Shown in pieces: positions 22,389-34,100 of a stretch of DNA of 64,000 bases. Numbering within the stretch: the stretch's first letter is position 1; each line of letters begins with the position of its first letter. The notes below the pieces were generated by a model that did not search any database, was not told the DNA's origin, and saw only the letters and a program-made list of their open reading frames with translations. This DNA comes from Gnetum montanum (Eukaryota > Streptophyta > Gnetopsida > Gnetales > Gnetaceae), in the NCBI GenBank assembly GCA_015680685.1, contig MNCI01025409.1, positions 666,478 through 730,477 of the forward strand. The letters are read 5' to 3'. The position numbers and the translations under genes are program-made.

Positions 22389-23948
22389 TGTGCTACCATG
22401 CGATTAATTAAACTAGTAATGGTGATAGATGGGAAATCGGTGGTGTATAACTAGGGGATTGTACAATCCACCTCTTGAATGTGCAACAATAAGATTAGTC
22501 ATGGGGGACATGCTCCATCCTATTTCAAGAACTAATAAGTGTTTTTCATCTTTTTATTTTACAATTTCTTCCAAAATTTTTGGATTCTTAATATGTTTTG
22601 CATTTCTTATTATTTTCCTTTTCTTTATACTTTTCTCTTTTCTTGAGTCATTTTCATTATGTTTAGGAATCTATTTTATGTTTTTTTAATAATTTTACCA
22701 AGTTGTAATGCAAAAGTCAATGATGTATGTTGGGTTTTTATGTTATGCTATCAAGATGAATAGGTAAGTAATTGTGTAAAGTAGTGAGACCACCTCATTC
22801 ATCCCTCTAGTTCTCTAAATAAAAGGTCTTTGTCATGAAAGCAATTTGGTTATTTTTTCATGAAACTAAAATCAATCAATGGTTATTGTACCTTGAAGAA
22901 ATAGGGAACAACCAAGTGGAAATGATAAGGGTGTGACCTGAAGGGGATTTGTTGGGTTTTCTTCTTGACTTCCTTCTTGTGGTTTATGATTCCTTGAGGA
23001 ATGTATCATCACTTCTCCATCGAACAATAAATAGGAAGTTATGTCATTGCATAGTGTGGTTCCCCTTTCAATTTTTTTTAAATTTAAATAAAAAATAAAA
23101 AAAAGAATGGAAATTCAAACCACACTCCTTAGACACAATAATAGACTACAAGCACTAGTTATGGGGCTTGAAAGACATGTTACCGATGCCTGAAGGCTCC
23201 TCTCTAACTAAGTACCTTTCTTTTTCTTGTTTCCTCTATTTTTGGAGTGATGATTATTCTTTGTGGTGGTTGTGGACTCATGATAGTCGATAGGAAGGAA
23301 CACATCAATGTGAGATCACTATTGCTAGTATGGACTTGGTTTGAACTTGGATGGATATGTATGATGATCATTTTAACCACATTTGTCACAAGAGCCTATT
23401 GTGGACATGGTAAATCACCTTACATCTTGGTCTATACAATCCCTTATCATCCCATTCATTCACCTCACTATTGCATATGATTATGAACCTTTTGGTTTTG
23501 TGTAATATAGTGAAACCTCCCAACCATAGTAGTTGTGTGTTGGTTGTAACAAAGACATGATCTACATTTAACTTCTAGGATGCCCACAAACATCTATAGA
23601 AGTGGTTATGCAAGGACATTATGGTAGAAGCCTACTTTTTGGAGGATCCACTTTCATAACTTTTGTTGATCATGGCTTTGAACTAACCTTCAAATATTTT
23701 AAAACATCAATGATGGTTTCTATAAATTTATGCATGCTTTTGGGACTACTTCTCATCAATTTTAATTAATTTTTCCTACTTTTCTATCCCGGTATCCTTT
23801 AACTTCCAAAAAATTTCTTGACCATCTTCTGAATCAAACCTTTGGTTTCAACTGTTACAAAACTTTTGTGCTTCTAGAGTTACGCTTATTAGTCATGAGG
23901 GTTAGGAATGTCCACTTTGAAATTTTTGAAAATTGTCCAACATCCTAT
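22389..23948. other. 3' non-coding part of element G, left half
   Basis: A T-rich tract (22540-22690) and then sequence shared with 17510-17700. No frame can be supported. It ends with the target site CCTAT (23944-23948), after which element B begins. Confidence 0.6.
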
Positions 23949-25568
23949 TGTAGTGACCAAAAATGTCGGCGGCTGGAACAAAGTGCCATGGGGTCATCGG
24001 CCGTTAGCAGTCTTGACCCCATTTCTGTGGGAGGGCCATTCTAGATGGGATGGAAATGGGGCACCCTGAACGGTCTGGTTGATCAGACAGGGACTTAGTC
24101 AGTGTTAATATAACCTTTTGCAACATGTGATTTGAAAATGAGATTGATAATGTGAAGTAATGCTTAAATGCAAAATGCAACAGAAAACAATGTAAAATAA
24201 GATAGAAAACAATGTGAAATGCCACAGTAAATAGGAGACAAAGTAAAATGTAGTTAGAAAATTGCACTGCTTCAAAGCTATGACCTTGCTCTCTCAAGAG
24301 GGATACAATTGGTTGCACGGCATTGGGAAGTGCAAAGATCCCGAGAGTAACCAAGACGTGTAGGGCAAGGTGGCTATATGCTTGAATGTGGACTTAATTG
24401 TCAATAATGCAAAGTTCTACCAAGGTGGTAGAAGAGAACAGAACAGAATGCTAGCTAAAAGCACTAACTGTTTACTATGTTAAACAGAAAGTTTACAATA
24501 CTTGAGGTTACAATGCCAACTTTTTTTCTTATCAGCCAACTAGACTGTTAGCCAAATAGATTGCCAAGGAAAACTAAAAAAGATGAAAAGCTAGAGAAAG
24601 TGAGAGTGCGAGAGATCCAGGGAGCCAGAGGAGAGTTTAGGTGTCACTCATTGGGGTATTTATAGTGCCAAGGGCACGTGAAAGATGCGGTTTGAACATC
24701 ACGTGCCTTGGGCTTTTGCTGATCTATCTATGTTGCAGGTGCCTTCATGACCATTGGGTAAGCTTGCCACACCGTAATTATGAGCCCGCCATGCCATAAT
24801 TACACTGTCAGAGCAACGGTGCAATTAGGTGAAGTGCATTGATGTTGCGCAACTGCTTACCACATCTTGCTATTCCTTATAGCGTAGCATGTTTGGCATG
24901 GTGTAGCATTGTGTTACGCTATGCTACGCTACATAGTGTAGCGTAACGTAGCTACCGATTCGAAGCAAGAAACTTTTTGTTGTGTCTTGCTGCATGTGTT
25001 GGAAATCCTTGAAGCGCGTTGGCTATTTGTCACATTTTTGCTACGCTACGTAGCATATCGTAGCGTAGCAACTGGCCTTAGTCTCAAAAACGTTGCCCAT
25101 ATGTGAACTTTATCTTCTGCACTGCCAAACCTACAAACTTGCTGATCCTGCCCTTCGAATTGTCTTCTGTCTCTTTCGTAGAATTGCTACGCCTCGCTGC
25201 GCCTTGTAGCTTAGCATAGTGTAGCAACAAACATGACTTGATTTTGCCAAGTTTGTCGCTTTTTGATGGAAGTAGACATTGCCGAAGGACTTGAAGTCAG
25301 GTGAGGGGGCTGATCGTCCAGCCTTTTGCCACGTTGTGCTACATTGTGTAGCATAACGTAGCGTAGCATTGTGCTTCTGCAAATATCTTTTGAAGTTTTC
25401 TATGCTACATGGCGTAGCGTAGCGTAGCAAAACTCCTTGACTTAGAAAACTTGCTGAAGCGGATAGTCTGAAAATCAGAGCATCCATCTCTTGAAGAACT
25501 GCCGTAACACTGCACAAATTGCAAAGGCCTGGTGAGGCAAGAATGTCTTTGAATTTTGGGGTGTTTCA
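23949..25568 (-). repeat. 3' LTR of element B
   Basis: On the plus strand it runs from TGTAGTGACC to GGTGTTTCA, 1620 bases. The TATA box on the minus strand is CTATAAATACC (24655-24665). The region 24880-25430 has many GCTACGCTACGTAGC-type palindromic motifs. It aligns with 40576-42198 throughout. Confidence 0.92.
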
Positions 25569-25634
25569 TTAGCCCCTCTTTGTCGATGTCTGGAGGATGG
25601 GCTCAAGAGACATTGACAAAGAAAACAAAACACC
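25560..25634 (-). promoter_or_regulatory. Polypurine-tract hairpin of element B
   Basis: In plus-strand terms TCTTTGTCGATGTCT (25578-25592) faces AGACATTGACAAAGA (25607-25621), an almost perfect stem. GGTGTTT at the LTR edge can pair with AAACACC at 25628-25634, giving an outer stem that crosses the LTR boundary. The polypurine tract (GACAAAGAGGGGCTAA on the minus strand) is one arm. Confidence 0.75.
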
Positions 25635-26911
25635 ACAGAAGACACGACGTTAAGGTTACCACTCGTTGATTTCCAGGACGTCGCTTGGATGCGCTTGAGA
25701 GTGTTGCATTGGTTTTGCAGAGGTTGAGGTAGAGAGCAAAGATGATGTTTAGCAGAGTCCCTTGTCGGAGTGCTCATGAGGGACTCATTTGCGTTTTCAT
25801 CTTTGACTAGTGCTGTTCTTCAACCTCTTGTAGGATAGGTGTTTCCTTCACAGGATGAGTCGTGTTACATCCGTGAAGGGTTTTGACTTGCCTACAGATG
25901 CTTCCCATGTGGTGAGCTATGTTACACACATTATGGAATTTGCACTCTAAGTAGTCAAGCTAGTCGAGGCACTCACTTTGTGACACTGTAGCGTTTGCTG
26001 TTGTGGCTAGGCTCACTTTCGTCCGCACCCTATAAACATGACGGAGAGCAAAACAACCATGATACAAAGCGAGGACAAAAGGTCTTGCTTGCTACAAATG
26101 TTGTTGAAGCTCTTGGACACCCGTTCTGGTGCATAGTGTCCAAAGAAGGAAGGCCAATAGTGGCCTTGGCAGCATCGGTGTGGAGGAACTGGCCTCGAAG
26201 GCGCCAGGAGTTGCTGTGAGTGCAGATGCTCTGGAATCCCTACCAAAGGCATGCATTCTCAGTTCAGGTATGAGATCAATTACCACATAGCTAAACGTCA
26301 CACGAGCTTAGGTGTTGGAAGGGAGCTAGAAAGTAACAATATTGCGGCTGGGCCACAATACTGTTGGAACTCCAGCTGCGAGAATTAGCTAAGGAACTAT
26401 TGTCAGGGTGGTGGGTCATGGTGATAGTAGGTTCAGAGTGCTAGTGTGATGCCATACAACATTTCCAGAGGGTCAGCATGATGCCAGGGGTGATGGCTGC
26501 ATGTACGTTCCAGACCATGTTCCCATTGCATCATGAACTACGTTCTAGAGCTACAACGTCCCACCCTCACGTCGACATTGCGCATCCTCATTTGATGCGT
26601 ACTCGATGTAGATGCATGATAGGGACATAACGCGAATCCAGTTTAAGGTCTTGGTAGACCGTATGCTCGTTTAGAGTCCTAGCAGACCGTAAATTCTAGT
26701 TTAGCATCATAGCGGATGTGCTGTGCCAGTTTATAGTCATAGTGGACTAGTAGTGCCAGTTTACATCGTAGCAGACGGTTGCCGCCAGTTTAACATCGTA
26801 GCGGACATTGCTTGGTGTTGGTGTCACCAATTTAATGTCATAGCAGACCTGGCTTGGTGTTGTTGTTGCTATTTTAACGTTGTAGTGGATGTTGCTTGGT
26901 GCTGCCATGCT
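25635..26911 (-). other. 3' untranslated region and array 3 of element B
   Basis: There is no gene. About 26636-26900 is array 3: units of 30-45 bases such as CCAGTTTAACATCGTAGCGGAC and AGTTTAAGGTCTTGGTAGACC. The rest (25635-26635) is the conserved 3' non-coding block shared with A 13507-14810. Confidence 0.7.
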
Positions 26912-29900
26912 TCAGATGAAGTACGACTTGAGGTACGAGTGATTCACTATGTTGGCAAACTCATTGTCGTCCATGTCCGCCAGCTTGAAGGCTCCATTCC
27001 AAAAGGCTTTGGTGACCATGTAAGGGCCTTCCCAGTTGGCTGAGAATTTTCTCACATGTTTATGGAAAGCCTTGAGGATGAGGTCTCCCTTCTACACTAG
27101 CCTTTGATGCAGGTCTGCACAGTGTTTTTGTTGTTTCTTGCTTTGGTATCGCCCTATGCGACTTAGCGTCTGTGCATAGTCCTCCTCTACTGAGTCAAGG
27201 TCGATGGTCCATGACTCATTATTCTGGGCTTCGCTCATGACATCCATGAGGATCGTTCGAAGTGATGGTACTTGTAACTCAAGAGGCAACATAGCTTCAG
27301 ATCTGTAAATAAGACTGTAAGGAGTCTTACTTGTCGTGATTCTGCATGTCATTCTATAGGCTCAGAGGACGTAGAGGATCTGCTTGTGCCACTGTCTCTT
27401 GCTATTGCCAAGCATCTGCTTTAGCAAGTTGATGATGGACTTATTTGTAGCCTCCGCCTATCCATTCGCCTGTGGGTAGTACAACAAGGAGAATGATTGC
27501 TTGATGCCTAGGTTGTTGCAGAAGGTTCAGGTTTCTGTACTACTAAACTGTGGCCCATTTTTGGTCACAATAGTCATTGGAAGCCCATACCATGTCACGA
27601 TGTTATCTAGGATGAAATGGAAGATTTTCTGAGACATCATTCTCCTCAGGGGAATACCTTCCACCCACTTAGTAAAATACTCAGTGGCGGTGATAATGAA
27701 GCTATGCCTTGCGGAGGACTTAGGCATGATAGGTCCTATTAGGTCTAGTTCCCATCGTTGGAAAGGTCATGTGATTCACGTTAGGTGCAGGTCTGTAGGT
27801 GAGACATGTATGAGATTTTCGTATCTTTGGCATGTGTCACATGTCTTGACTTTCGACAGACAGTCATGCTCCGTGTGGGGCCAATAGTACCCCAAGCGTA
27901 TGATTTTCATAACCATAGCCCTAGGTGCTATGTGTCCACCGCACAGCCCTTCATGCACTTCATTAACTACCTTCTACACCTGCTTCCCACCCACGCATGC
28001 TAGCAATATCCCGTTGTAGGAACGTCGGCACAGGGCATCATTCCCCATGAGTGTATATTGCCAAGCACGCTTTCGGATCGCATTCCTCTGAGCGGATGTT
28101 AGTCCACTTAGGGGTTTGCCATGTTTTAAGTAGGCTTTAATGTTGGCATACCACTTCTAGGTATCTGCAGCACTGACAGAGACCATGTGTCTCGCCTGAG
28201 TGATAGGCTCAGTACATTCGTCAATCGAAGTTGGTAGACTTGCAAACGAGTGTGGTGGAATGTTTAATGCAAGGGTTGCTAAGGCATCTACCATGGTGTT
28301 TTCGTTGTGTGGCACGTGTTACACATCTGTGGTTGTGAATTGCTTAAGTAGGCTTTTTGCTAGGTTGTAGTAGGGTTGCAGGTGTGTAGCTTTGTAGGCG
28401 TAGACCTTGGTGATTTGATTCACAACTAGTTGCAAATCACCATGGATTGCCAAGTGTTGTATGCATAGTGTTTGGGCAGCAGAGAGGCCTCTAAGTAGCC
28501 CCTCATACTTTGCCACATTATTGGTGCAGGGGAACATGAAACGATAAGAGAAAGGGTGCATTTCCCCATAGGGGAACAAAATGATGGTAGTTGTGCTGCC
28601 TCCTCATGAGGTTGAAGCACCATCGAAGTGCAGGGTAGCCTCTAGGTGTGATGGAACAATGTTGATCATGCCAACATGCTCGTCTGGGAATTCAGGATCT
28701 ATGGTTGCATGGTTGTCGACAAGTGATGCTATGAGTTGCGTTGCTATGGCTTGACCCTTGGTTGATGACTGGCTTACATAGTGTAGGTTGAACTCCATGG
28801 TTATTACTTTCCATCAAGCTATCCTGCTACTTTCATATAGGTTGTTAGTGATAGCCTGAAGTATGTTGCTTTTGCAAATGATGTTGATCGTGCTATGGAA
28901 CAAGTAGTGCCTCCACTTTTTTAGTGCGAACAATAAGGCAAGGAAATTCCTCTTCACTTCATTGTATTTCACCTCATGCACTATTAGTGCATGACACAGA
29001 TAGTACATTGGTATCTTAGCTTCATTGTTCCGTTTCTAACATAGCAGTGCCGCGATAGATGTGTTGGAGGTGGCAAGGTATATGAAGAAGGACTTATCTC
29101 TTTGTGGTGGATGCATAGTTGGGAGGTGCGAGAGCTCTTCTTTCAAGTCATTGAAGGCTTGTTGACACTGGGTTATACACTCGAAGCCAACCCCTTTCTT
29201 TAGAAGATGTTGCATGGGGTGTAACTTGTCAGTCAATTTTGCTATAAACCTTCGAATGAACTGTACCCTACCCTGCAACCCACGTAGCTCTTTGAGGTTT
29301 CTAGGAGGTGCGAGGTTGACAATGGCCTTGAATTTGTTAGGGTCCACCCATATTCTAGCCTTCAATACTACAAATCCTAACATGCATCTCATTTTCACAC
29401 CGAAGACAAACTTCTTAGGATTAAGGTGTAAGTCATGCATTTAGCAACACTTGAGGACTACTCCTAGATCACGTGGGTGATTAGCTACCTCCTTGGACTT
29501 GACTACTATATCATCCACGTAGTCATTTAGTGTTTCTAGGATGTAGTCATTGAAGATGTAAGTCATGGCTTCGTGATTTCATTCTTGAGCCCAAAGGGCA
29601 TCATGGTGTAACAGAATGTCCCTCATGGGGTCATGAAGGTTGTCGTTAGTTGATGCTCCAGGTTGATACGAATTTGGTTGTAGCCTAAAAAGCCATCCAT
29701 GAAGGATAGTAGAGCATGACTAGCTATGGTGTCGATGAGTTGATCGATGCTAGGAAGTGGGAAGTCGTCCTTGATCATCACTTTGTTCAGATCTTAGAAG
29801 TCTATACAGATTCGTATTCCTCCCATTTTCTTGGAAACTACGATGATGTTGGACACCCATTCGAATAATCAACTGTGCGGATGAAACCAGCTTGGTATAG

Positions 29901-30371
29901 CTTGGTGATTTTGTCCCTTATGGCTAGTGCAATTTCTGGTTTGACTTCTCAAGCCTTCTTCTTAACTACCTTCATGTGCGGGTCTAGGATGATGTTGTGC
30001 TATATCAGCCACGAGTCTAAACCTGGCATGTCACTGTATTACCACATGAAGACTTTGATGTTGTCTTGCAGAATTTTGGCTACATTTTTGTGTGTTTGTG
30101 CGTCTAGGAGGGAGCTAAGCTTTAATAATTTTACCTCCCCCTTGGATGTGGCCACAAGCATCTCAACGAGAGGGTCCTCAGTTACATCCCTGGCTTCCAA
30201 ATCTAGGGTTCAGACTAGATGCTCGAGCTAGTCTAGGGATGCTTCTAAAGATGCTATGGTGCTAGCCGTGGTCAACCCCCAGTTGATTAGGTCTAGGTTC
30301 AACTATCTTGCGAGCTTGCCGTGCAGATCTGCTAGGGCTAAAGGTGTGGAAAGATCGCGATGGATTTCCAT
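26912..30371 (-). pseudogene. pol: RT-RNase H-integrase polyprotein of element B
   Basis: The ATG at 30371-30369 (MEIHRDLSTPLALADLHG) lines up with the start in A, and the frame ends with TGA at 26914-26912 after HSYLKSYFI. RT contains YVDD at about 29511-29522 and FVLKARIWVDPNKFK downstream. RNase H lies around 28319-28800 (LHFDGA, GDLQLVVNQI). Integrase shows HEGLCGGHIAPRAM, CDTC, the first Asp (ELDLIG) and the third Glu (AEATNK). The second catalytic position reads VTKNGPQF (Lys for Asp). Stops lie between blocks. It is separated from protease by the antisense gene. Confidence 0.87.
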
Positions 30372-30489
30372 ATTCTGCTTAACCTGTTAAAGTGAGATGG
30401 AAGCCTGGTTAAGAGGCATCTGTCAATAGCAATCATGTATAAAAAACTTGTGAAGTAATGTCGAAATGCATGATGTAGAGATTAAAATT
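30372..30489 (-). promoter_or_regulatory. Splice-acceptor-like site before RT (B)
   Basis: On the minus strand CACTTTAACAG then GTTAAGCAG precedes the pol ATG, with the AG at 30385-30384. It is equivalent to 10304-10305 in A and is a candidate 3' end of a protease-RT intron. The rest of this short stretch shows nothing recognisable. Confidence 0.4.
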
Positions 30490-30822
30490 TTTGCTAGTTT
30501 AAAGCCATGGCAGATCATTATGGCATGGATATGTAGAGTTGCTAAATTGGAAAATGCAAACTGTTAACATGAGAACATGAAATTGCTAAGGAAAGAAAAT
30601 GTCAAACTTCCAATGTGAAAATGTGAGATTGCTAGTTTAGTGTAATTGCGGACTGTGAATGTATTACAGATCAAAACATGCTACTTTAAGGGTCTTTTTG
30701 GACAGCAAAAGTTGCGACTGCGCTGGGGTTTGCTAGTTTAAGGTTTTTTCAGACCATTAATGAGAGTGGAATGCTACGCTAAAAAATTGTTAGTTTAAGG
30801 TCTTTCTAGATTGTGATAATCG
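30490..30822. repeat. Array 2 of element B, between divergent starts
   Basis: Diverged copies of GCTAGTTTAAGGTCTTTNNGGAC occur at about 30495, 30640, 30680, 30730 and 30800, in the same place as the clearer array 2 of A (9895-10180). Confidence 0.6.
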
Positions 30823-30992
30823 AAAATGTATTTTTTTCATTTTTTCAGGAAAGTAAGTCATTAGCTTGAAGCATGTCAAGGTTTTAATGCTAATAGGGCT
30901 ATGATGTTGTGGCAAGCATGCTACGCTATATGGCAAACTCCACATTAAATGGAGAGAGAGAGCGACACATTTTCCTTATTTGCCATTACAGC

Positions 30993-31001
30993 CATAAATA
31001 G
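30993..31001 (+). promoter_or_regulatory. TATA-like box of antisense gene (B)
   Basis: CATAAATAG, followed by GGATTAAACCCTGG, aligns with CTATAAATAG at 9762-9753 of A. It is one base from a TATA consensus and about 153 bases before the antisense ATG. Confidence 0.6.
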
Positions 31002-31153
31002 GGATTAAACCCTGGTAAGCTTGCCATTCTCACTGTAAGAGCACAAAGCCCATATCCAAAGTGCAAGGCGATTTTGGAGCGCAAAATAATTGTGCTAACA
31101 ATGATCAAGGCAATTTTCTGCACAACGGCAAGAAAATGTCTATAAGTAGGGCA

Positions 31154-34100
31154 ATGGCTTCAAAGAAGGAACACATGAATTTGGCGCTTGCAAAGGTTGA
31201 AGAGGTGAAGCAAACCCTAGGGAAAGTGACACAAGCATGCATCATAGCATGGAAGGACACGTCATTGATTCGGTAGGCTACTATGCTTCCTCTGTTTTCT
31301 CGCAATTCTGTTATAGTTTTTTTTTGCTTCTATTGTTCTCTACTATTGCTTTACATCCTAGCCTTAGTTTTTTGCGTTTTCTGTCATTGCATTGTTTTGG
31401 CCTTTGCATTGCCCCTATTGCTGTTTCGGCCATGGTGGATGCACAAACACTACACCATCGCTGCATGCAAGGTCACTTAAACCGCCACCGCCGTGGTTGT
31501 CATAACCACGGGGGTTTGGATAGTTTCAGTTACTTGGCTTCAAATGGTGTGACGTAGGACCTTGGGGAAGGTCGAGCCATGCATGATGTGAGAGCGCGGC
31601 ACATGTTCTGTTAGGGCGTATTGTTAATCACCTTGCTAGGGTTAATCGCTTCGTTGCTATGCTAGGCTATTTTTTCTACGCTACCGCTTTCATGTTTTTG
31701 CTATGCCATGCATGTAAAGGGAGTTATGCTACACTATATGTATGAATCGTTAGGTATTGTTATGTTGTGTGCACATTGCACTTAGGCATGATGCTAACAT
31801 TTTTGGGTTGCATTGTGTAGGGTGGGGCTAAGGCCAATCCTGATCATTTTAGAAATTAGAGGGGTCTTGTGCCATGTAAGCAAAGTTGTGGCCAATGTCC
31901 CTCCTCCACATATACATATGGGAGAGTAGGGGGTCTAGTTTAGGAAAGGGGCACAGGACTTCTTGCAATTCCTCCTCGACCACTTCAGCATGATTGTTTG
32001 GTCATCCTTAGAGGAGGAGGAGGTGGCTGGCATAATAGAAGCCATATTGCTTGGGGCAAGTTGAGGCATTTTGAGATTTTTGATCGACAGGGCGATCATG
32101 AGCAGGCAGGGAGAAGGATCCAGTCATTGCCCAATAGGGTTAATGCTTCTAGCCTGGATCTAGGAAATGCTTGAATATAGTTGCTACCACTGTTTCAACA
32201 CACTATTCCTCGCATGTTTCATGATGACGTGCTTCCAGAAGCCTCAGGGAACTATCTACTGTGCTGGCAGGTGAGTTTCGTAGCCTTGTTCCACTTTGTT
32301 GTGTGACGTTGGCCATATTGGCCAAATGCTAACTATATGTATTTGCTACGAGGTTCTTGATCAACAAGGATGGGGTTCATGACTGACAGAGTCTGTTGGC
32401 TACAACACGGATAACCCTACATGAGTTCTCTTCAGCTAGGAACCTATGGGTAGGTGTGATCAGTTAGTGCGAGGGTGAATATCATACCTACCTAGGCCTA
32501 TATCACATTCTCTATGATTAGTGTAAGGGGCAAGGTTGGCTAGATGAGGAGTGGGTAGAACCCTTCAAACTGATCATGGTTGAACAAGTTCTAGTGGAAC
32601 TTCTACAGTTCCCGTTACCGTATAGGCCTGGTAGGCTAAATAGTAAGTGTCACATGCCCAAGTGTTTTTGCAATCTTTGTATTTTCTGCATTTTCATGCT
32701 AAGCATTTTTGTAAAAATTTTTGCAGGGGCGAAGAAGCCCTAGGAGGGGATGATGGTAATCGTTGAGACGTAGGGGGCAAACATCTACTTCAAATACGGC
32801 GAAGTAGAAGCAAGCCAATGCTAGCTAAAATATGGGGCCTCAAACTCCTTGGTCAAAAACATCCAAGAGGTGGGGCTCATGGATCTATTCATGGCCCTGA
32901 AGAATTCCTACCACCGAGATGCTCTCCTTAGTCAACTCCTTTTCTAAAAAGATGAGCTGCTTCTGCATGCGCATACGGGGCATGCGGGTGGTCATTGAAA
33001 TCAATGACCAGCTGTTCGTAGACTTGTTTGGCATCACTACCAACGACGTCCTCATAGGGTCGAAGGGAAAGAAGGAGTTGACCCTTCAGAAGAAGGATAT
33101 TCAATAGTGGCTAGGGATTGCTAAGGAGCGAAAAGGGCTCCCCATGGATAAGCTTAAGGATGGACTCACCATGGAGATTTACCCTATCTTCCGTGCTCAC
33201 GCATTCCCCTAGCTACTTACCCAAGGGAAGGTCTTGGGGATTGAGTAGGCTTGGATAATCATGGAAGAGGGGCCTACTACAACTAGGCCAGTTTCCTATG
33301 TAAAGGCTTGCAGGTTGAGATTTTGGAACTCCGTTAGAAATTAGAGTCCTATTCCAACATACATTATGCCTTCTACATAGGCTGTCTGAAGCGCTTTGTG
33401 GATTTTCTGGTGGTTCAAGAGAATGGAGTTTGGGTCATGCAAAATTGCAACTAGATTTGCAAACCGTGGATTTGCCAGATCCTTCAGACCACACAAGCCC
33501 AAGATCCTCTAGAAATAATTAGAGAGTAGTTGTCTGTAACAACCAAGGATCAGGCGGCTTGCAACGTTTGTGGCCAAGACATCATAGGAGAGATGCCCCC
33601 CGCTATAGCGGGTAGCGTGTTGCAGGGGGAACGTCTCATAGTTGAAACTATGCCCAAGGATTTGCAGTGGAAGAGGCCTCCTCCAGCTAAGGAAACCATT
33701 TTCGTGGAGGAAGAGGAGGGGCGAAGGCTATGGCTTAAACTGTAGAGGATGCAACCCCCCATTGGTAAACGCTTTTGTCTAATGCTTACTTTGTTATTGT
33801 TTGCTATGCTATGCTACGCTAGGTGGTGTAGCGTAGCGTAACACTTGCTTTAAGCTAACTTGTTTTGGACTAATGCAAACATGCTTCTTTGCTGGTAGAG
33901 GAAGAAGAAGAAGAAGAAGAAGGCGACGAAGAAGTGTCAACCCCTAAGATGGGGGCAACAAATAAAGACACGGAGGCCCTAGTCTTGAAGGAAAGTGCTC
34001 CGATCAAGGATAAAGGAGCTCTTATCATTAGGGATAATCTTCCTACCAATGAAGAGGAAACTTCCTTGAATAAAAAATATGTTGGTCTCCTAAAAGGAAA

